Translations under genes and position numbers: made by a program
Assembly (NCBI GenBank): GCA_021397835.1
Contig: JAJFZO010000344.1
Location: 6,386,001-6,450,000, forward strand
Direction: 5' to 3'
Length of the DNA stretch: 64,000 nucleotides
Source of the DNA: Moringa oleifera
Taxonomy: Eukaryota; Streptophyta; Magnoliopsida; Brassicales; Moringaceae
Notes under the pieces: model-generated
What the model was told of the DNA's origin: nothing
Seen by the model: only the letters and a program-made list of their open reading frames with translations
Database searches by the model: none
Shown: positions 36,104 to 48,529 of the stretch, piece after piece
How the letters are laid out: every line of letters starts with the position of its first letter
Numbering within the stretch: position 1 is the first letter of the stretch

Positions 36104-37083
36104 ATGACAGCACGCGTGCTTCTTCTTACACTGGCGATTCTGATGTTCTTCCTCGCAGAGGTTCGAAGTTCTTCTCATGGTTGACTTGAGTTCAGGCATT
36201 AGGGTCTCTTAGTATTCTGGCTTTAGTTGACCACCTTGAGTTTGCCATTTGTCCATGCAGGTTTCATCCGATCTTAACAGAGAAGAAGAGACAGTACCTG
36301 AAGTCCGCCCAGATGTACGATCATATATACTCATACTCCTTTTCTTCAGTGTTCATTGCTCACCAACTGTTTGTTAAAATGCATTTCATGATTTTCTTCT
36401 CACTGATGATGATGACATTCACATGAGTAATTGCTTTGCTTGTGAAAGGATGATATCCCCCAACGCCTCGTTGTGAGAGATGTCAACAGGCGGCTAATGC
36501 AAGACATTGGTGGGTTTTCTTCTCTTTTTTTCGTTTCTTTTATTATCTTTCCCTTTACATTTTCTCGTTCGTTTCCTTTGTACATATACTCATCCCCAAG
36601 AACTGAGAGTATTTTCACTTGGAAATTTCGAGCTTCTATCCTACTGGTTTCGATCCAACTCGTTTTCTTAACTGAGTCAAACTGTGTTAATCGTCGAGTT
36701 TTGATCAAGCAGATCAGATTTGCAGACCGATTATGAAACCGACCTGTCTAAAACTCCATAAATTTTCTGTTGCGTCAGAAATTACTGTTTTTATGTGGAA
36801 TAAGATCCGACCCAAATCATTGGGCCAAAAAATCCGATAACTTTGTCTAAACAGGCTCGACCACTTTGGTCTGATAGTCTTGTGGGTTGGGCCTTTAGAT
36901 TGTGGAGGGCTATGCAAGGAGAGGTGCAGCCTTCACTCGAGGCCCAAGTTGTGCAACAGGGCGTGCGGCACGTGCTGCGTCAGGTGCAAGTGTGTGCCAC
37001 CGGGCACCTCAGGCAACAGAGAGATGTGCGGGACATGTTACACTGACATGACCACTCACGGAAACAAGACCAAGTGCCCTTAG
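36104..37083 (+). CDS. GASA/Snakin family cysteine-rich secreted peptide
   Basis: Four exons (36104-36160, 36261-36314, 36449-36509, 36899-37083) give 118 residues. Residues 1-19 are a clear signal peptide (ARVLLLTLAILMFFLAE). An acidic, variable pro-region follows to about residue 57. The C-terminal 60 residues form the GASA domain with all 12 cysteines in the family pattern (CGGLCKERC, CNRACGTCCVRCKCVPPGT, MCGTCYTDM and the terminal KCP). The family consists of gibberellin-regulated, cell-wall or apoplastic peptides acting in growth, redox balance and defence. The whole mature domain sits on the last exon, as is usual. Which hormone controls this copy cannot be read from the promoter. Confidence 0.94.
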
Positions 37084-37650
37084 CATTGTTCCGTTATTTC
37101 ATGATTCTCCTTGTCCCAAGATCCCAAGTCAAATTAGGCCCATTTTCTCTCCCTTTTTTTTTTCTTTATTTCAATTTTATTTTTCCTATCCATGGACTGT
37201 CAGTAGTGCATGATGATGTAAGCCATGCATCATGTGTGATGTTATGTTAATGTTTCGATAGCTGCGGGCAATGTGTTACATGTGATCTTAATACAGCTCT
37301 TCTGATGTCCATGTGTCACGATCTCATTAGTTACTGAATAATTTAAGATCATTTTTAACAAAATTGAGTTTGTATTAATTTTTTTAAAATAAAAAATTTA
37401 TTAAATTTTGTTTAATTAACATGTGTTGAATCGTAAGATTTTATAACTCACTGATCATTGACACAAAAGAGTTAATAAATTAAGAAGCCAAAAGAAATAA
37501 AAAATATTGTGGTCGTAAGAAAAAGAAACTAGCACAGGGAGTCATCCCGCCAAAATTGAATGGCTATTGCGTTTGCTTTATTTTTTGAACTTTTTGGTGC
37601 ATTATTGTTTCTTCTTGTTTCAAAGTGCCAATCAATTCAATAACAAGTGA
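37084..37650. other. GASA gene 3' flank
   Basis: Presumed 3' UTR (to about 37340) followed by AT-rich DNA without coding signal. Confidence 0.45.
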
Positions 37651-38050
37651 AATCATGTCATGCTCTATATCTACCCAATTGGGTCCCACCAACTGGCAGC
37701 TCTTTTGAAATCATTCGACTGGCAGACAGATCAAGGTCCACTTCAAATTCGACACGTGACAAAGGAAAAACACTCACGATCTTCTCTTCCGTAGACACGT
37801 GATGCGTGTCAGGCAGTTGGACTTCACTGCCCCACGATGGGTATTATCGTCCTAGAAAGGTTGTGGGGTCCATCTGATTAACTTTCTTGCGCCTCATATG
37901 CCAGAACTACTATACCATCATGTCCGAGACTGTTCCAGAGCTGCAATCTTATCCGGGCGCTCCTATTGTATATAAGAAAAGCATTTGATTCTTGGACCCT
38001 CAAGAAACCACATATTTTTTTCCTTTTACTATTCATTACCTAACTATTTG
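37651..38050 (+). promoter_or_regulatory. Promoter-like cassette, copy 1 (paired ABRE/G-boxes, TATA)
   Basis: Two CACGTG boxes (37753-37758 and 37796-37801), an ABRE-like GCGTGTC (37804-37810), a conserved imperfect palindrome ACGATGGGTATTATCGT (37834-37850) and a TATA box (TATATAA, 37969-37975) form a layout like an ABA/stress-inducible promoter. No CDS follows. A diverged direct copy lies at 46096-46504, with the boxes and the palindrome conserved in order and spacing. Confidence 0.6.
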
Positions 38051-38589
38051 AGGTTAAAAAAAAGAAAATATATTTGTAAATATTAAAAAAAAATTATCAT
38101 AAAGAATTTTAAATTTTTAAAAAATATTTAAAATTATTAAATTAATTATTTTTAACTTTTTAATTATAAAAATAATATTATTTCTCAGTGATGAAAAATG
38201 GGTATGCCTCATTTTTTTTTTTCTCTTTTACTTCATCTGTTACCAACTTTTTCCCCAGCATCCTCTCCCTTCTCCTTTCTTCTCCCAGTTTCCCCCCGTT
38301 TCTTTCATATTTTTCCTCTTTTTTTAGTAACCGAAGACAACAAACATTTTCTTTCACCATTTCAACCTCAATTCACATTGTAATTATTAATATTTAACAT
38401 GAATTGAAGTAATAAAATAAAATTTTGCTATTCTCGACTTCATATTTAGGTATTTAGTGTAAGAATGAGTTAATTTTAAGATTTTTTTTTCTATGATCTC
38501 AACTGGTATTAAGATAATTTGAAACTCATAACTGTATAAGATAACTTGTATTTTCTTTGCTGAATTTTTCTTTACATTTAGTGTTAGTC
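38051..38589. other. AT-rich and CT-rich DNA after cassette copy 1, no CDS
   Basis: AT-rich sequence, then a pyrimidine-rich patch (38210-38340) whose short frames are low-complexity. No gene supported. Confidence 0.45.
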
Positions 38590-39690
38590 GATGATATTAA
38601 GTCTATTACAAATATATTATGCAATTGTATGCAAGTTCAAGTGCATGTTATTTTGGTTATTCTGATCTTATAATGACTTTTTTTGTTACAAAAGTGAATT
38701 ATTGTTACTTATAGTAAATTATTAGGTAAATATCATTTAAAACCCTAAGTTTTTTTTTTAATCAAACATTTACATTCAAAATATAGTGAAACAAATATTA
38801 GTATTTTAATTTTATCTAAATTGAACATTATTAAAAATTTTAAATATTAAAGATATTAAAATTAAAAATATTTTTCAATGAATTTTGACTTACAATTCTT
38901 TATGGATGTAATAAAATATTTAACGTATTATCTTTAAAAAAGTCAAAAAATTTTAATTACTAAAAGTATTTTTCTTAAAAAAATATACAATCAAAAATTT
39001 AAATAATACATAAAAAATAACAAGTTAGTTAAAATAATTTTAAATTTGAATGATAAAATTAAAATAAAATGTAAAATCTATCTAAGTAATTTTTATTTAT
39101 TCTTAACAATGAAAAAATCATTAATTTTTTTACAATCGTTTTAAGTTAAGATTTAATTTGGATAAAATCAATAAAGCAATATTTATTTGGATACATTTTG
39201 AAAGTTAAGGTTTAATAGGAGAGAGAGAGTAAAACTTATCGTTTTAAATGATATTTACCCTACATTATTATTAACAATAGTGAATTATTCTTTGCTAGTG
39301 TAGGAAAAAAAATTTATATTTCAACATTTATAAATCTTTAATTATACGCTAAACATTTTCAATATTAGTAAATTACTACGGTGTGGGATCATCATTGTGG
39401 TAAAATTACTGATAATAAAATATTTACTTTCATAATAAGTCATTACTTTTAAAATAATATATATTTCATATAGGCTATTACTCTATGAATAATAATATAT
39501 TGCTTATGATGCAAGATAATCGACGACGAGATTCGAGAGATGATATCCTTCAATGAGATTACTAATCGTAATCGACAAACCTACTCAAATTGACCAAACC
39601 TATTAAGAATGATAGGTTGTTTTGTAATTATTTATTTTATGCTAACTAATTGTTTCATAATGGCATTGTGATATTAGCTTGTCGAGAATA
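38590..39690. repeat. Segmental duplication, copy A (interrupted by a MITE)
   Basis: Shares ordered, diverged sequence with 41195-42540. Before the MITE both read TTATGCAATT...GTTCAAGT...TATAGTAAATTATTA. After it, both share CAATATTAGT/TAATATTAGT, then ATAATA(AT)TTGTAT-like tracts, GATACAAGATGACTAA-like sequence and ATGATGGATTG/ATGATAGGTTG. No gene inside. Confidence 0.65.
38725..39260. mobile_element. MULE-type MITE of the AT-rich family
   Basis: A 536-bp element with inverted ends. The left end is GGTAAATATCATTTAAAACC and the right end, reverse-complemented, is GGGTAAATATCATTTAAAAC. The 10-bp flanks TAAATTATTA (38715-38724) and TACATTATTA (39261-39270) differ by one base and look like a target duplication, the length typical of Mutator-like elements. 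The interior holds the AT-rich family core (about 38875-38950). No coding capacity. Confidence 0.75.
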
Positions 39691-41194
39691 AAGAGAGATG
39701 GCTTGTAAATGGAGTGACCTCTCCTTCGACAACAACCTGGTCGATAGAGGGAGAATAAAGATGTGTTTTAAATACACTAATGAAGAAAGAAATAGATGAC
39801 AAGAGTTTCAATGAGTTAACAATAAGAGAGAGAATTGACGTATGAGTTTCAATTACTCGACATTTAAAAAGGGATTCTAATGGGTATGGGTTACGAGTAT
39901 AAAATGATAGCAAGATGAAGTGGTCAACAATGACAAAAAAGATGAAAATATTACTTTCAAATGTGAATTAATGACAAAAAGGATTGGTTAGTTTAGTTGA
40001 TTGTGAAAGAGAGGTTTTGATTGTTTTAGGTTTGGGTATCGATAGGGAGATGAAAATGTTGGTTTTTAAATTCAAAAAAGCTAATTGTTAAAAATGGATC
40101 AAAATTTTTCTCTTTTTATAAAAATATCTCAAATTATTAATTTGATTATTTTTAGCTTATATTTGAAGTGTGAGCACCATTTGATCTTTTCTTGTAGAAA
40201 AAGCCAAAATGCCACTTTTTACTCTTTTTCTTTAGCACACACAGTGGCTTTGGTACTTAAACCATATACTTCTCTCTCCTCCCTCACCTTTTCTCTCTCT
40301 TCATGAAAAATATATTTTGCATAAAACTTTCTTTCTCTATATACCAAGTAAGCTTTTCCTTGAAGTCACTTATTTTACCTTGTCAAATTTGTATCTTCAA
40401 ATGTGCGAACATGAAAAGAAGCAATTTGGTTAACTTTTCTCTCTATACCAATTAAGCTTCTCTCTCTTCATGATCCTCTTTTCTAGCTTCACTTCGTTTA
40501 AACACACCATTGTAAAGATATGGTTTGATTTTGAATGTATCAAGATTCAAATTTTAAAGGACATGTGTGTCTTTTATATGAAAAATATTATCTCTAAGTT
40601 GTGACTGCTTTCAATTTTTTCTTTTGGGTTGGATATTAATTTCATTTGAACTCACAACCATCGAGAGAGTGAATCATGTGGCTCTGTAATATGAGAAGAA
40701 ATTTCATATTTTGTTATCTAAAATCTAAGTTGTGCACTTAGCTAAAAAAGATGGACCCAAAATATTCTTGAATTTTTAAATGGTTGGCTTAATACTTAAG
40801 CATTTGGCGGGAAAAGCAATTAATATTAAATCTTTTTTTGAATAATTTCAACAAGTAAAAATATGAGTGGTATCTACTACCATATTAGATAATTTCTTTT
40901 TAGAGTTTTACCCTTACATTATTTGCATAATGATGTGCACGGGATATGGTTTTCCCACTTGTTAGAAATTTTACAGGTACGAGTTTCATTTGAACGTATC
41001 CATAAGGTATGGATTTGTGATTGTAGTGTGTGCATGCTTGATCAACCACAACTTAAAAAAAAAAAAAACCCAAAAGTATAATATGAAAACAAATGAAAGG
41101 AAAGCTTATTTTGTCATATTTTTTAAGAGAGGTTTAGGTTGCACTTTGAAACTATGAAAAATGAATAATTGTTGAGAGGCTCTACTGTTAATTC
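39691..41194. other. Repeat-rich intergenic DNA, no gene
   Basis: No gene found. Minus-strand frames near 39674-39913 share short phrases (IETHTS) with one at 44823-45218, which suggests a dispersed repeat and not a protein. The sequence at 40076-40160 is an inverted match to 45373-45417. Confidence 0.4.
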
Positions 41195-42540
41195 ATGATA
41201 TTATATCTTAGATAAATGCATTATGCAATTACATGTAGGTTCAAGTATCTATTATTTTAGCTGCTTAATCGTGTAGTGATTTATTATGTTACTTAGTGAA
41301 TTATTGTTAATTATAGTAAATTATTATTAAGTGAATGTGAAAAAAAATTGGATAAATATCATTTAAAACCTTGACGATTATACTATCTCTCCAAATAGAC
41401 CCTAACTTTTAAAATATATCCAATCTAATCTCAACTTTTTAATTTTTTTCAAATTAAACCTTCCATCCAAATCAATTAAACGATGTTTGTAAAAAATAGA
41501 TTTATTAAAGGGCAAAAAAGAAATTACATTAATAGAGTATATAGAGCTAAACGACAACATTCAATGTTTTTCTCATTTTGGTCTTCTCCCCATTTCAGAA
41601 ACCTAAATATTGTTTTTCCTCTCTCAATTCGTCATTTAGTATCGAGAAATCTGAATGTTTAGTTACTGAAATTGCAACAAAAGATTACTGCTTCACACTA
41701 TATTTACACATGAATTATCTTTTTTCGGTGTTCGATAAGACGATAATTTGGCCCTAACACCGCAATGAAATAAAGAAACATGATAAGATGAACCTTCACT
41801 CTCCATTGACCAATTTTGCTTCAATTAGTATATATATCACTAACACTTGATTCTTTAATAAGAAAATCTCGATCAATTTACAACTTCATTGTTCTTTTTT
41901 TCTCTTATCTTTCTCTTCTCTCTCTTCGAGCAATAGAGCTCTGTGTTTTCTCTGATGAAGGGAAAAGAATGAAGCATTTAATGGACGATGATGCCCTCAT
42001 AAAAAAAAATTAATTTAAACGACGTTTGTAATTAGGGTTCAATTTAGACAAAATTAAAAGGTCGGGGTTAGTCTTGATATATTTTAAAATTTAGTGTATG
42101 TTTGAAAAGATAGTATAAAAATCAGGGTTTTAAATAATATTTACTCAAAAAATTGACTTTAATATTTACAAATCATTCTTACATGCTAGTATTTTTAATA
42201 TTAGTGAATCATTAGATCATGAAATCATAAGTATGATAAAATTACTAATTGTGACTTAATACAAGCTATAATATATTGTGATAGTATGTTGTTTGTTTTT
42301 ATAATAAGCTTTTAATTTGACATAACATGCATTTCATATAAAGTACCACTTTGTGAATAATAATTTGTATTTTATTCATGATACAAGATGACTAATGAAA
42401 TTCAAGTAATAACATCTTTCAATGGAGTTGTTGACCACAATTGATAGTCTTATCCAAACTTAGCTAGCCTATCAATAATGATGGATTGTTTCGTAACTAA
42501 TTATTTTACAATAACATTTTAATATTAACTTGAACTAAGA
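41195..42540. repeat. Segmental duplication, copy B (interrupted by a MITE)
   Basis: Partner of 38590-39690 in direct orientation, about 2.6-2.85 kb away. With the MITE at 41351-42146 removed, the two copies align across the insertion site. Confidence 0.65.
41351..42146. mobile_element. MULE-type MITE with about 110-bp inverted ends and 9-bp target duplication
   Basis: A 796-bp element flanked by perfect AAAAAATTG direct repeats (41342-41350 and 42147-42155). The left end reads GATAAATATCATTTAAAACC, and the right end, reverse-complemented, reads GAGTAAATATTATTTAAAAC. The inverted match continues with TATACTATCT and AAATTTTAAAATATATC-like blocks for roughly 110 bases per side. The interior has no transposase; a 65-codon frame (41816-42013) is not family-like. 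Ends resemble those at 38725-39260, but the interior differs. Confidence 0.85.
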
Positions 42541-43439
42541 ATATGTAATAATAATAGAATTATCTTGGTAACTTCATAATGATATATTATAATCTCATAG
42601 TGTATTATGTATACGTCATAATACATTGACCTAATAAATAAAGCTTATAGTTACTAATTAACAAAATAATGAAGTGTAATATTATGATATATACTTATTT
42701 TACAGATACATGATTTGAAATTCAACATATCCAAAATGACCATCAAGTTCTTATTTCATTAAATTTCCTAGTAACATTATGAAATCATTGTTAATATTAA
42801 TATGTTCAAAATGATTACTAACTCTTTATTTCATTAAATAAAGATAGTATAGCTTAAAAATTATATTTAATTATGTAACATGTCCACATTATCAAACTAA
42901 CTATTAATCTATCATATTCAGTAATATACAGTTCTCTATTTGTAGAGCTTTGCAATTTTACTATCAAATTAACCGTCAATATATCTACATTATCAAACTA
43001 ACTAATGTGTAATTTAAAAAAAAAATAATTGTCAGGCTAATTATTCATAACACACGCGATATTAAACATCATCTGAATTAATGTATATTACTATTGTGAT
43101 TGACTTTCTAATCCACTTAATGTTTCGCTTAATAAAATCAATTTGAAGGTCTTTCATAACCACCTCTGTGCAATGCAAACAAAATACTTTACAATTACCC
43201 CAACAACAAAGAAAATATTATACTTTACGATAATGAATTGACAGCATATAAATCATATTAAACTTAGAACAGTTTTAAAATTTTATTTATTTATTTTATG
43301 AAAATCTTTTCCTTTGGAATAAACTTACAAAGAATATCAATCAAGGTTAATAGAAATTATAATATTATACAAGTAATTATGACTTCTTTTCTAACATCTA
43401 AGTAATATACTTTATACATAGGTCACTATGTATATTACA
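42541..43439. other. AT-rich intergenic, no gene
   Basis: No coding signal. A short phrase (ACATTATCAAACTAACT) appears twice, near 42886 and 42989. Confidence 0.45.
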
Positions 43440-43635
43440 TGAGTTATTGTGGATATCAACTAAGTCTACTTAACTATACTCCACATATAAATTATTATGT
43501 AAGTTATATAAATTACTATGCCTATTAACTAGGTCACTATTATTCATTGTTAAATGTCTAGTTAACTATGTTTCACATATAATTTACTACGCCAATTACA
43601 TAAATCATTATGTATATTAACCAACCACTATTGCA
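43440..43635. repeat. Imperfect tandem repeat, about 92-bp unit
   Basis: Two diverged units, anchored at TTAACTAT (about 43470 and 43562), share CACATATAA, ATTACTATG-like and TATTAACTAGGTCACTATT-like blocks in order. A third partial unit may precede them. Confidence 0.5.
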
Positions 43636-46095
43636 TACTGCTCAAAAGTTCATAGTGAACTTACTACTTGCATAAATTAAAAACTGTAATTTTATATTTT
43701 ATATTCTTGACAAATCACATATACAGTATCAAAAGTTTATTTTAAAATATATATTCAAATATATATATACACTACAAGTATGTCAAATATTCCAACAATC
43801 ATATAATGACAAAAAAAAAAACTCATTTAGTCATAATCTTTATATTCAAAAAATAAAAGAATTAATGTATTCCAAGGATTAAGGAGTTCTTATCTATGTG
43901 AAAGTTAAGATTAAAAAGTTTAAAAGTCATACGGTTAAAGTGTTTCACAAAAAAAATTTCTTGATTCTTGATTTAATTTGTAATTCAATATAAAAGCATA
44001 AAATAAGAAAATAAATCAATACAAATAAAGAACAAAATAATTATAAATTTAGATAACAAAACAAATCATGAATTTACAAATTAAAAAAACAAATAAAAGT
44101 AATTACAAATCAAGATAATTACAAAATAACAAATATGAAAATCCCTTAATTTTTTCAACAAGATTCTTTATTATATTTTTTATCCTTATCAAATAGATCC
44201 TAATTTGTTCTTAATTATTTTGGCATTTAATTTCTCAATAAAATTTTTTATTTGTTGAAGATATCTTCATGAGGAGTATTTCTACCTAAATAACACTAAG
44301 TGATAAAGGTAAGATTTGTTGTGTCCATATGAATCATATTGATTTTCAATTTGTGAAGAATAATTTCATTTAGTGGAATTATACCAACAACAAATTCAAA
44401 ACAAATAAACATACAAAAAAAAAAAGAAAAAAATGTGAGAGAGATCACATAATCTTACCTATAAGTTTACTCATTAATATTATTCTATAATTTTTTCACC
44501 AATTGCCTTTCCTAAATATGTTTGATTTTTCATTTCCTTCATCTCCTATGTTCTGCATTCTGCATATTAAAAATTTAATTTCTAAAATGTTCTATATAAT
44601 TCTTTAATGTAATATCTCCTAATTATTTGTTAAGAATGAAAAGTAATAAGCGAAATCATATCCGAAAATTATAATAAGATCATCTATTTCTATAAAAAAG
44701 AGGAGATAACTTCAAAAGCAGGATTCTCCTCCAGCTAAATCAAATAAAATCTTAATCTTTGTACTATATACTAGCAAAATAAATACTCTTTATTTGATTA
44801 ATAAAATGAAATAAAAACTTGATCATGGCATATACCCTATGTGCAGGAAGATCCTTGCAAAGGTGAATGAACAGGTCTGCGACTTCACCAAATGACGGGT
44901 TTCCTCCGATGAGACTAATCTAAGAGAGGATAGGGATAGGCTGTGAGAGGAGTAGCTTTTCATTCTATGGCAAGGCGGTTGACGTCGATGGAGATAATAG
45001 GAATAAGTTTTGATTAATTGATGATAAGGAAGAAATGAAGTATGAGTTTCAATCAGTTGATGATGAGAGAGATGTTTGGGTTTTTGTTTGACAACAAGAG
45101 AGAGACTAAGCATAATGATTTCGATCGATAATGAGAAAAAAAAGAATGCAATATAAATGGATTTTGAGAGAATATGAAAGGTTTGGGCTCTAAAATCAAT
45201 ATAAATGGATGTACTCATTAGATAAACTATTGTTTCTAGTTATTATCCAAAATCTGTTGGTTGGATAATTATTATAATTGACATATACAGTAAATAAATA
45301 TATAAAGTTTCAAGGATATAAAGAAATTTTGAAATAAGTGCAGGGATAATAAATTATTATTTTGATTAAAAAAAAGCTAAAAGTTAATCAAATTAATAAC
45401 TTTGGACATTTTTGTAAATACCAATTGTCAAAAGACTAGTTTTTTTTTTTTTAAACCCAATTCAAAATCAATGGTTTTAAACCCACTAGATCAAAAGATG
45501 CATCTAGTAATTACTTTCATTTTGCATTTAAAGTTCATAAGTAAAAATATGAAAATACAAGAGATAATTTTTAAAATTATTTAAAAATTATATGATATAA
45601 TTTTGTTAAAAAAACTAAAAAAAATCAAATTATTGACTTTAAACATTTATATAAACCCTAATTGCCAAAAAGCTAAAATTAACCCTTATTGTTTTGGGGT
45701 GTTTCAAATCTCATTCAATTAAATTATAAGCAAAATCGTATCATACTTATAAATGATTACGATTTAATTCAAATCGATAAATTAATTTTAATTCTTATAA
45801 TTTGAACTAAATTAAATTCGTTATAAACGATTTTAATTTTGAATCATAATCGAAATTATTTTATATATGATTTAGTTACGGTTTATAAAAATTTAAATCG
45901 AAATTAAAATTAACAATTTTGATTTTATTTTTAACTAAATTAATTAAAAAAGATATATAATAATTTAATATATATTATAATATATAAAAATAAACTTAAA
46001 TTATATCAAATTAAAATTTCCAATGGTAGTGCATTGAAGTTCGAATTGATGACTTAAATTAAAATTGATTCGAACTCAAACAATGATTACCTTTA
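43636..46095. other. AT-rich repeat-bearing intergenic DNA, no gene
   Basis: Includes near-identical phrases at 45373-45417 and 45616-45660 (direct to one another, inverted to 40116-40160) and an AT-rich zone with repeated GATTTAATTCAAATCG-like words (45.7-45.95 kb). The open frame at 44823-45218 (minus) is built from internal repeats (HHQLIETHTSFL and YHQLIKTYSYYL) and is not accepted as a gene. Confidence 0.4.
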
Positions 46096-46504
46096 ATCAT
46101 GCTCCATAACTGATGATCAAATACCTACTCAATTGGGTCCCATCATTTGACAATTCTTTTGACGACATCGTACAACTGGCTGACTGATCGAGGTCCACTC
46201 CACTCCAAATTGACACGTGAGAAAGGAAAAAGACTCATCATCTTCTCTAGCATAGACACGTGAAGGGTGTCCGGCAGTTCGCTTCACTGCCCCACGATGG
46301 GTATTATCGTAAGAAGCTGTGGGGTCCATCTGATCACTTATCATGCGCCTTAGAAACCAGAAATACCATACAATCATGTTCTGTGCTGTTCCAGAGCTTC
46401 AATCTCATGCGGGCGCTCCTATGCTGTATAACAAAGCGTTTGTTTCCTCGACCCTCAAAAAGCCATATCTTTTTCATTTAGTATTCATTACATGACTATT
46501 GATG
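46096..46504 (+). promoter_or_regulatory. Promoter-like cassette, copy 2
   Basis: Diverged direct copy of 37651-38050. Both CACGTG boxes (46214-46219 and 46257-46262) and the palindrome ACGATGGGTATTATCGT (46294-46310) are kept, as are GTGGGGTCCATCTGAT, GTTCCAGAGCT and GGGCGCTCCTAT. The TATA site has decayed to TGTATAACA. No CDS follows. Confidence 0.6.
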
Positions 46505-47029
46505 ACCATATATATATATAATATATAATTTTAAATTTTTTAAAAATATGAATTTTGCTTTGTTTAAACGGCTCTTCTTTCTTTTTTTTTAAAAAAAATA
46601 TTTAATTATTTTTTAAAATTATTGGGTAGCCGGATATGGATATGTTCAAAGATTTGATCAGCTTGCCATAATGCACGTCGTTTTGTTGTCAACCGAAAAA
46701 TCATGGCGCCAGAAATGACAAGACTGTCCCTCTAAAGAAAAGGACAAGGGAAGATTCTAGGAAGCAGAGGGGGAGGGTCAAGACCAAACAGTATGGTGAG
46801 AGAAGGACATTCCTTTTGTGGGTTTCTCACGTGTAGACAAATCTTCCTTTTCATTTTGGATTTGCATGATTTTCACCATTAATCATGTGATATCAATGTT
46901 CGTTATTTTTGGTTTTATTTTAAATTCCTCAATCCATGAGCTTTGAGTTTGAAACAGACAGATTTTTTCTGCCCAAAAAATGATGATTAAGGCACAGCCC
47001 CATCATACGGGAAAGAGTCATTTCAAAAT
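46505..47029. other. Intergenic, no gene
   Basis: AT-rich DNA plus a less AT-rich patch (46.63-46.85 kb) with no recognisable CDS. Confidence 0.45.
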
Positions 47030-47900
47030 TTATTACTTCATAATTGAATTTTAATGTTTAAAATATTTTAAATAAATTTGAATTAATTTAATTTAATTTA
47101 ATTTAAAATTAAAAAAACAAAAATATTTAAGATCTCACCATAAAAAATTTAAGTTCTAAAAATACTTTACAAACTATTTATGTTATAAAGAATTATAAAA
47201 ACTCATAAAATAATTTCTTAGTCAAAAGTTATTCAAATTTCAATGATCAAACCAAAATGAAAGGTATAATCAATTTGAATAATTTTTTAAGTGTTTTAAT
47301 AATAAAAATATTGTTAAGTTTTATAATTATTTTAAATAAGATTTAATTTAAACATAGTCAATAGATTAAAATTTATTTATAAATGTTTTAAGGTTAAAGA
47401 TTTAATTAGAGAGAATAAAATTCAAAAAAAGATCTTATTTCAAGATAAATATAAAGAATTAAAATTATATATATTTTTAATTCAAATTTTAAAATATAAA
47501 TTAATTCAATTGTATTCTTAATTTGATTTAATTAAAATTTTATTAAAAATTAAAAATTGGAAATATTTGAACTAAAAATTTTATACAATAAATTTTGACT
47601 TAAAAAATATGTCTATTAAAATTACAAAAAATAAATTATAGTATTAAAAATGCATTGTTTTAATTTTATATTATCAAAAATAAAAAATTCATAAAAATAG
47701 TTTATAAATTGAAAATTATTCAATTTAAGCAATAATATCAAAATTGAGTGTACCATTTATTTAAATAATTTATGACATATTTTAATAATAAATAAAATAT
47801 TAATTTTTCATAATCATTTGAGCTAAAAGTTAAACTAATACAACCAAAGACTAATTGAACTGATAAACACTTCAAATTTAAACTAATATATATAATTTTA
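47030..47900. repeat. AT-rich dispersed repeat family, two adjacent copies
   Basis: Two successive copies (about 47030-47460 and 47460-47900). Each contains the late-family phrase, AATAATAAAAATATTGTTAA near 47304 and AATAATAAATAAAATATTAA near 47783, after an ACTTAAAA or AAATTTAAG-type core. Confidence 0.5.
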
Positions 47901-48529
47901 ATTTTTTTATATTTGTCTTTAATTCAAAAAAAATTGAGTGTTATGTTATTTTAATTTGTATTATAATTATAAATATTACTAATTTTAAAATTTTAATTGT
48001 TTTATTTTTTTATTATTTATAATTTAAAACGTATTTAAAAAAAGTTGGAAGTTGTACACATTACTTAGTATATAATTTTTAAATGACGAAAAATATACAA
48101 TTTTATTCTTTACCATTCATTTATTTTGTTATTTTTAAATACATTATTGAAACATAACTTTTATATTAATCCTAATCTAATTAAATTTATTAAATGTTTG
48201 AAGGTCAGCGATTAGCTTGGAGATTATACAATATTATATCAACCGGAAAATGTGGCACGACTTGCCATAATCAAACCCGAGAATATATAAATTCCTAATA
48301 CCAAATAAAAACCATTCTTAAACCCACAGTGACCAGGATCATGAGATTTTAAACCTCATTATCCTCTAGGCATGCTACTTAAAACAAACTAAAACTGAAT
48401 TAACTTTGGGTATTAGATTAACAGTTTTTAGAATTGAGTGATTAAATTAGGATTCTGAGTTTTGTTAATTTTAACCCAATTGTAACCCATGAACCGAATT
48501 TTATATGTACACCTAAATATATAAAATAT
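47901..48529. other. Intergenic, no gene
   Basis: AT-rich DNA with no coding or clear repeat signal; 48.2-48.45 kb is slightly less AT-rich. Confidence 0.45.

Noticed and set aside
44823..45218. 131-codon minus-strand frame
   Set aside because: Made of internally repeated phrases also found in part near 39.7 kb; looks like a dispersed repeat, not a protein.
37651..46504. Direct cassette copies as LTRs of one 8.8-kb retrotransposon
   Set aside because: No TG...CA ends, primer site, polypurine tract or gag/pol between them, and the copies differ too much.
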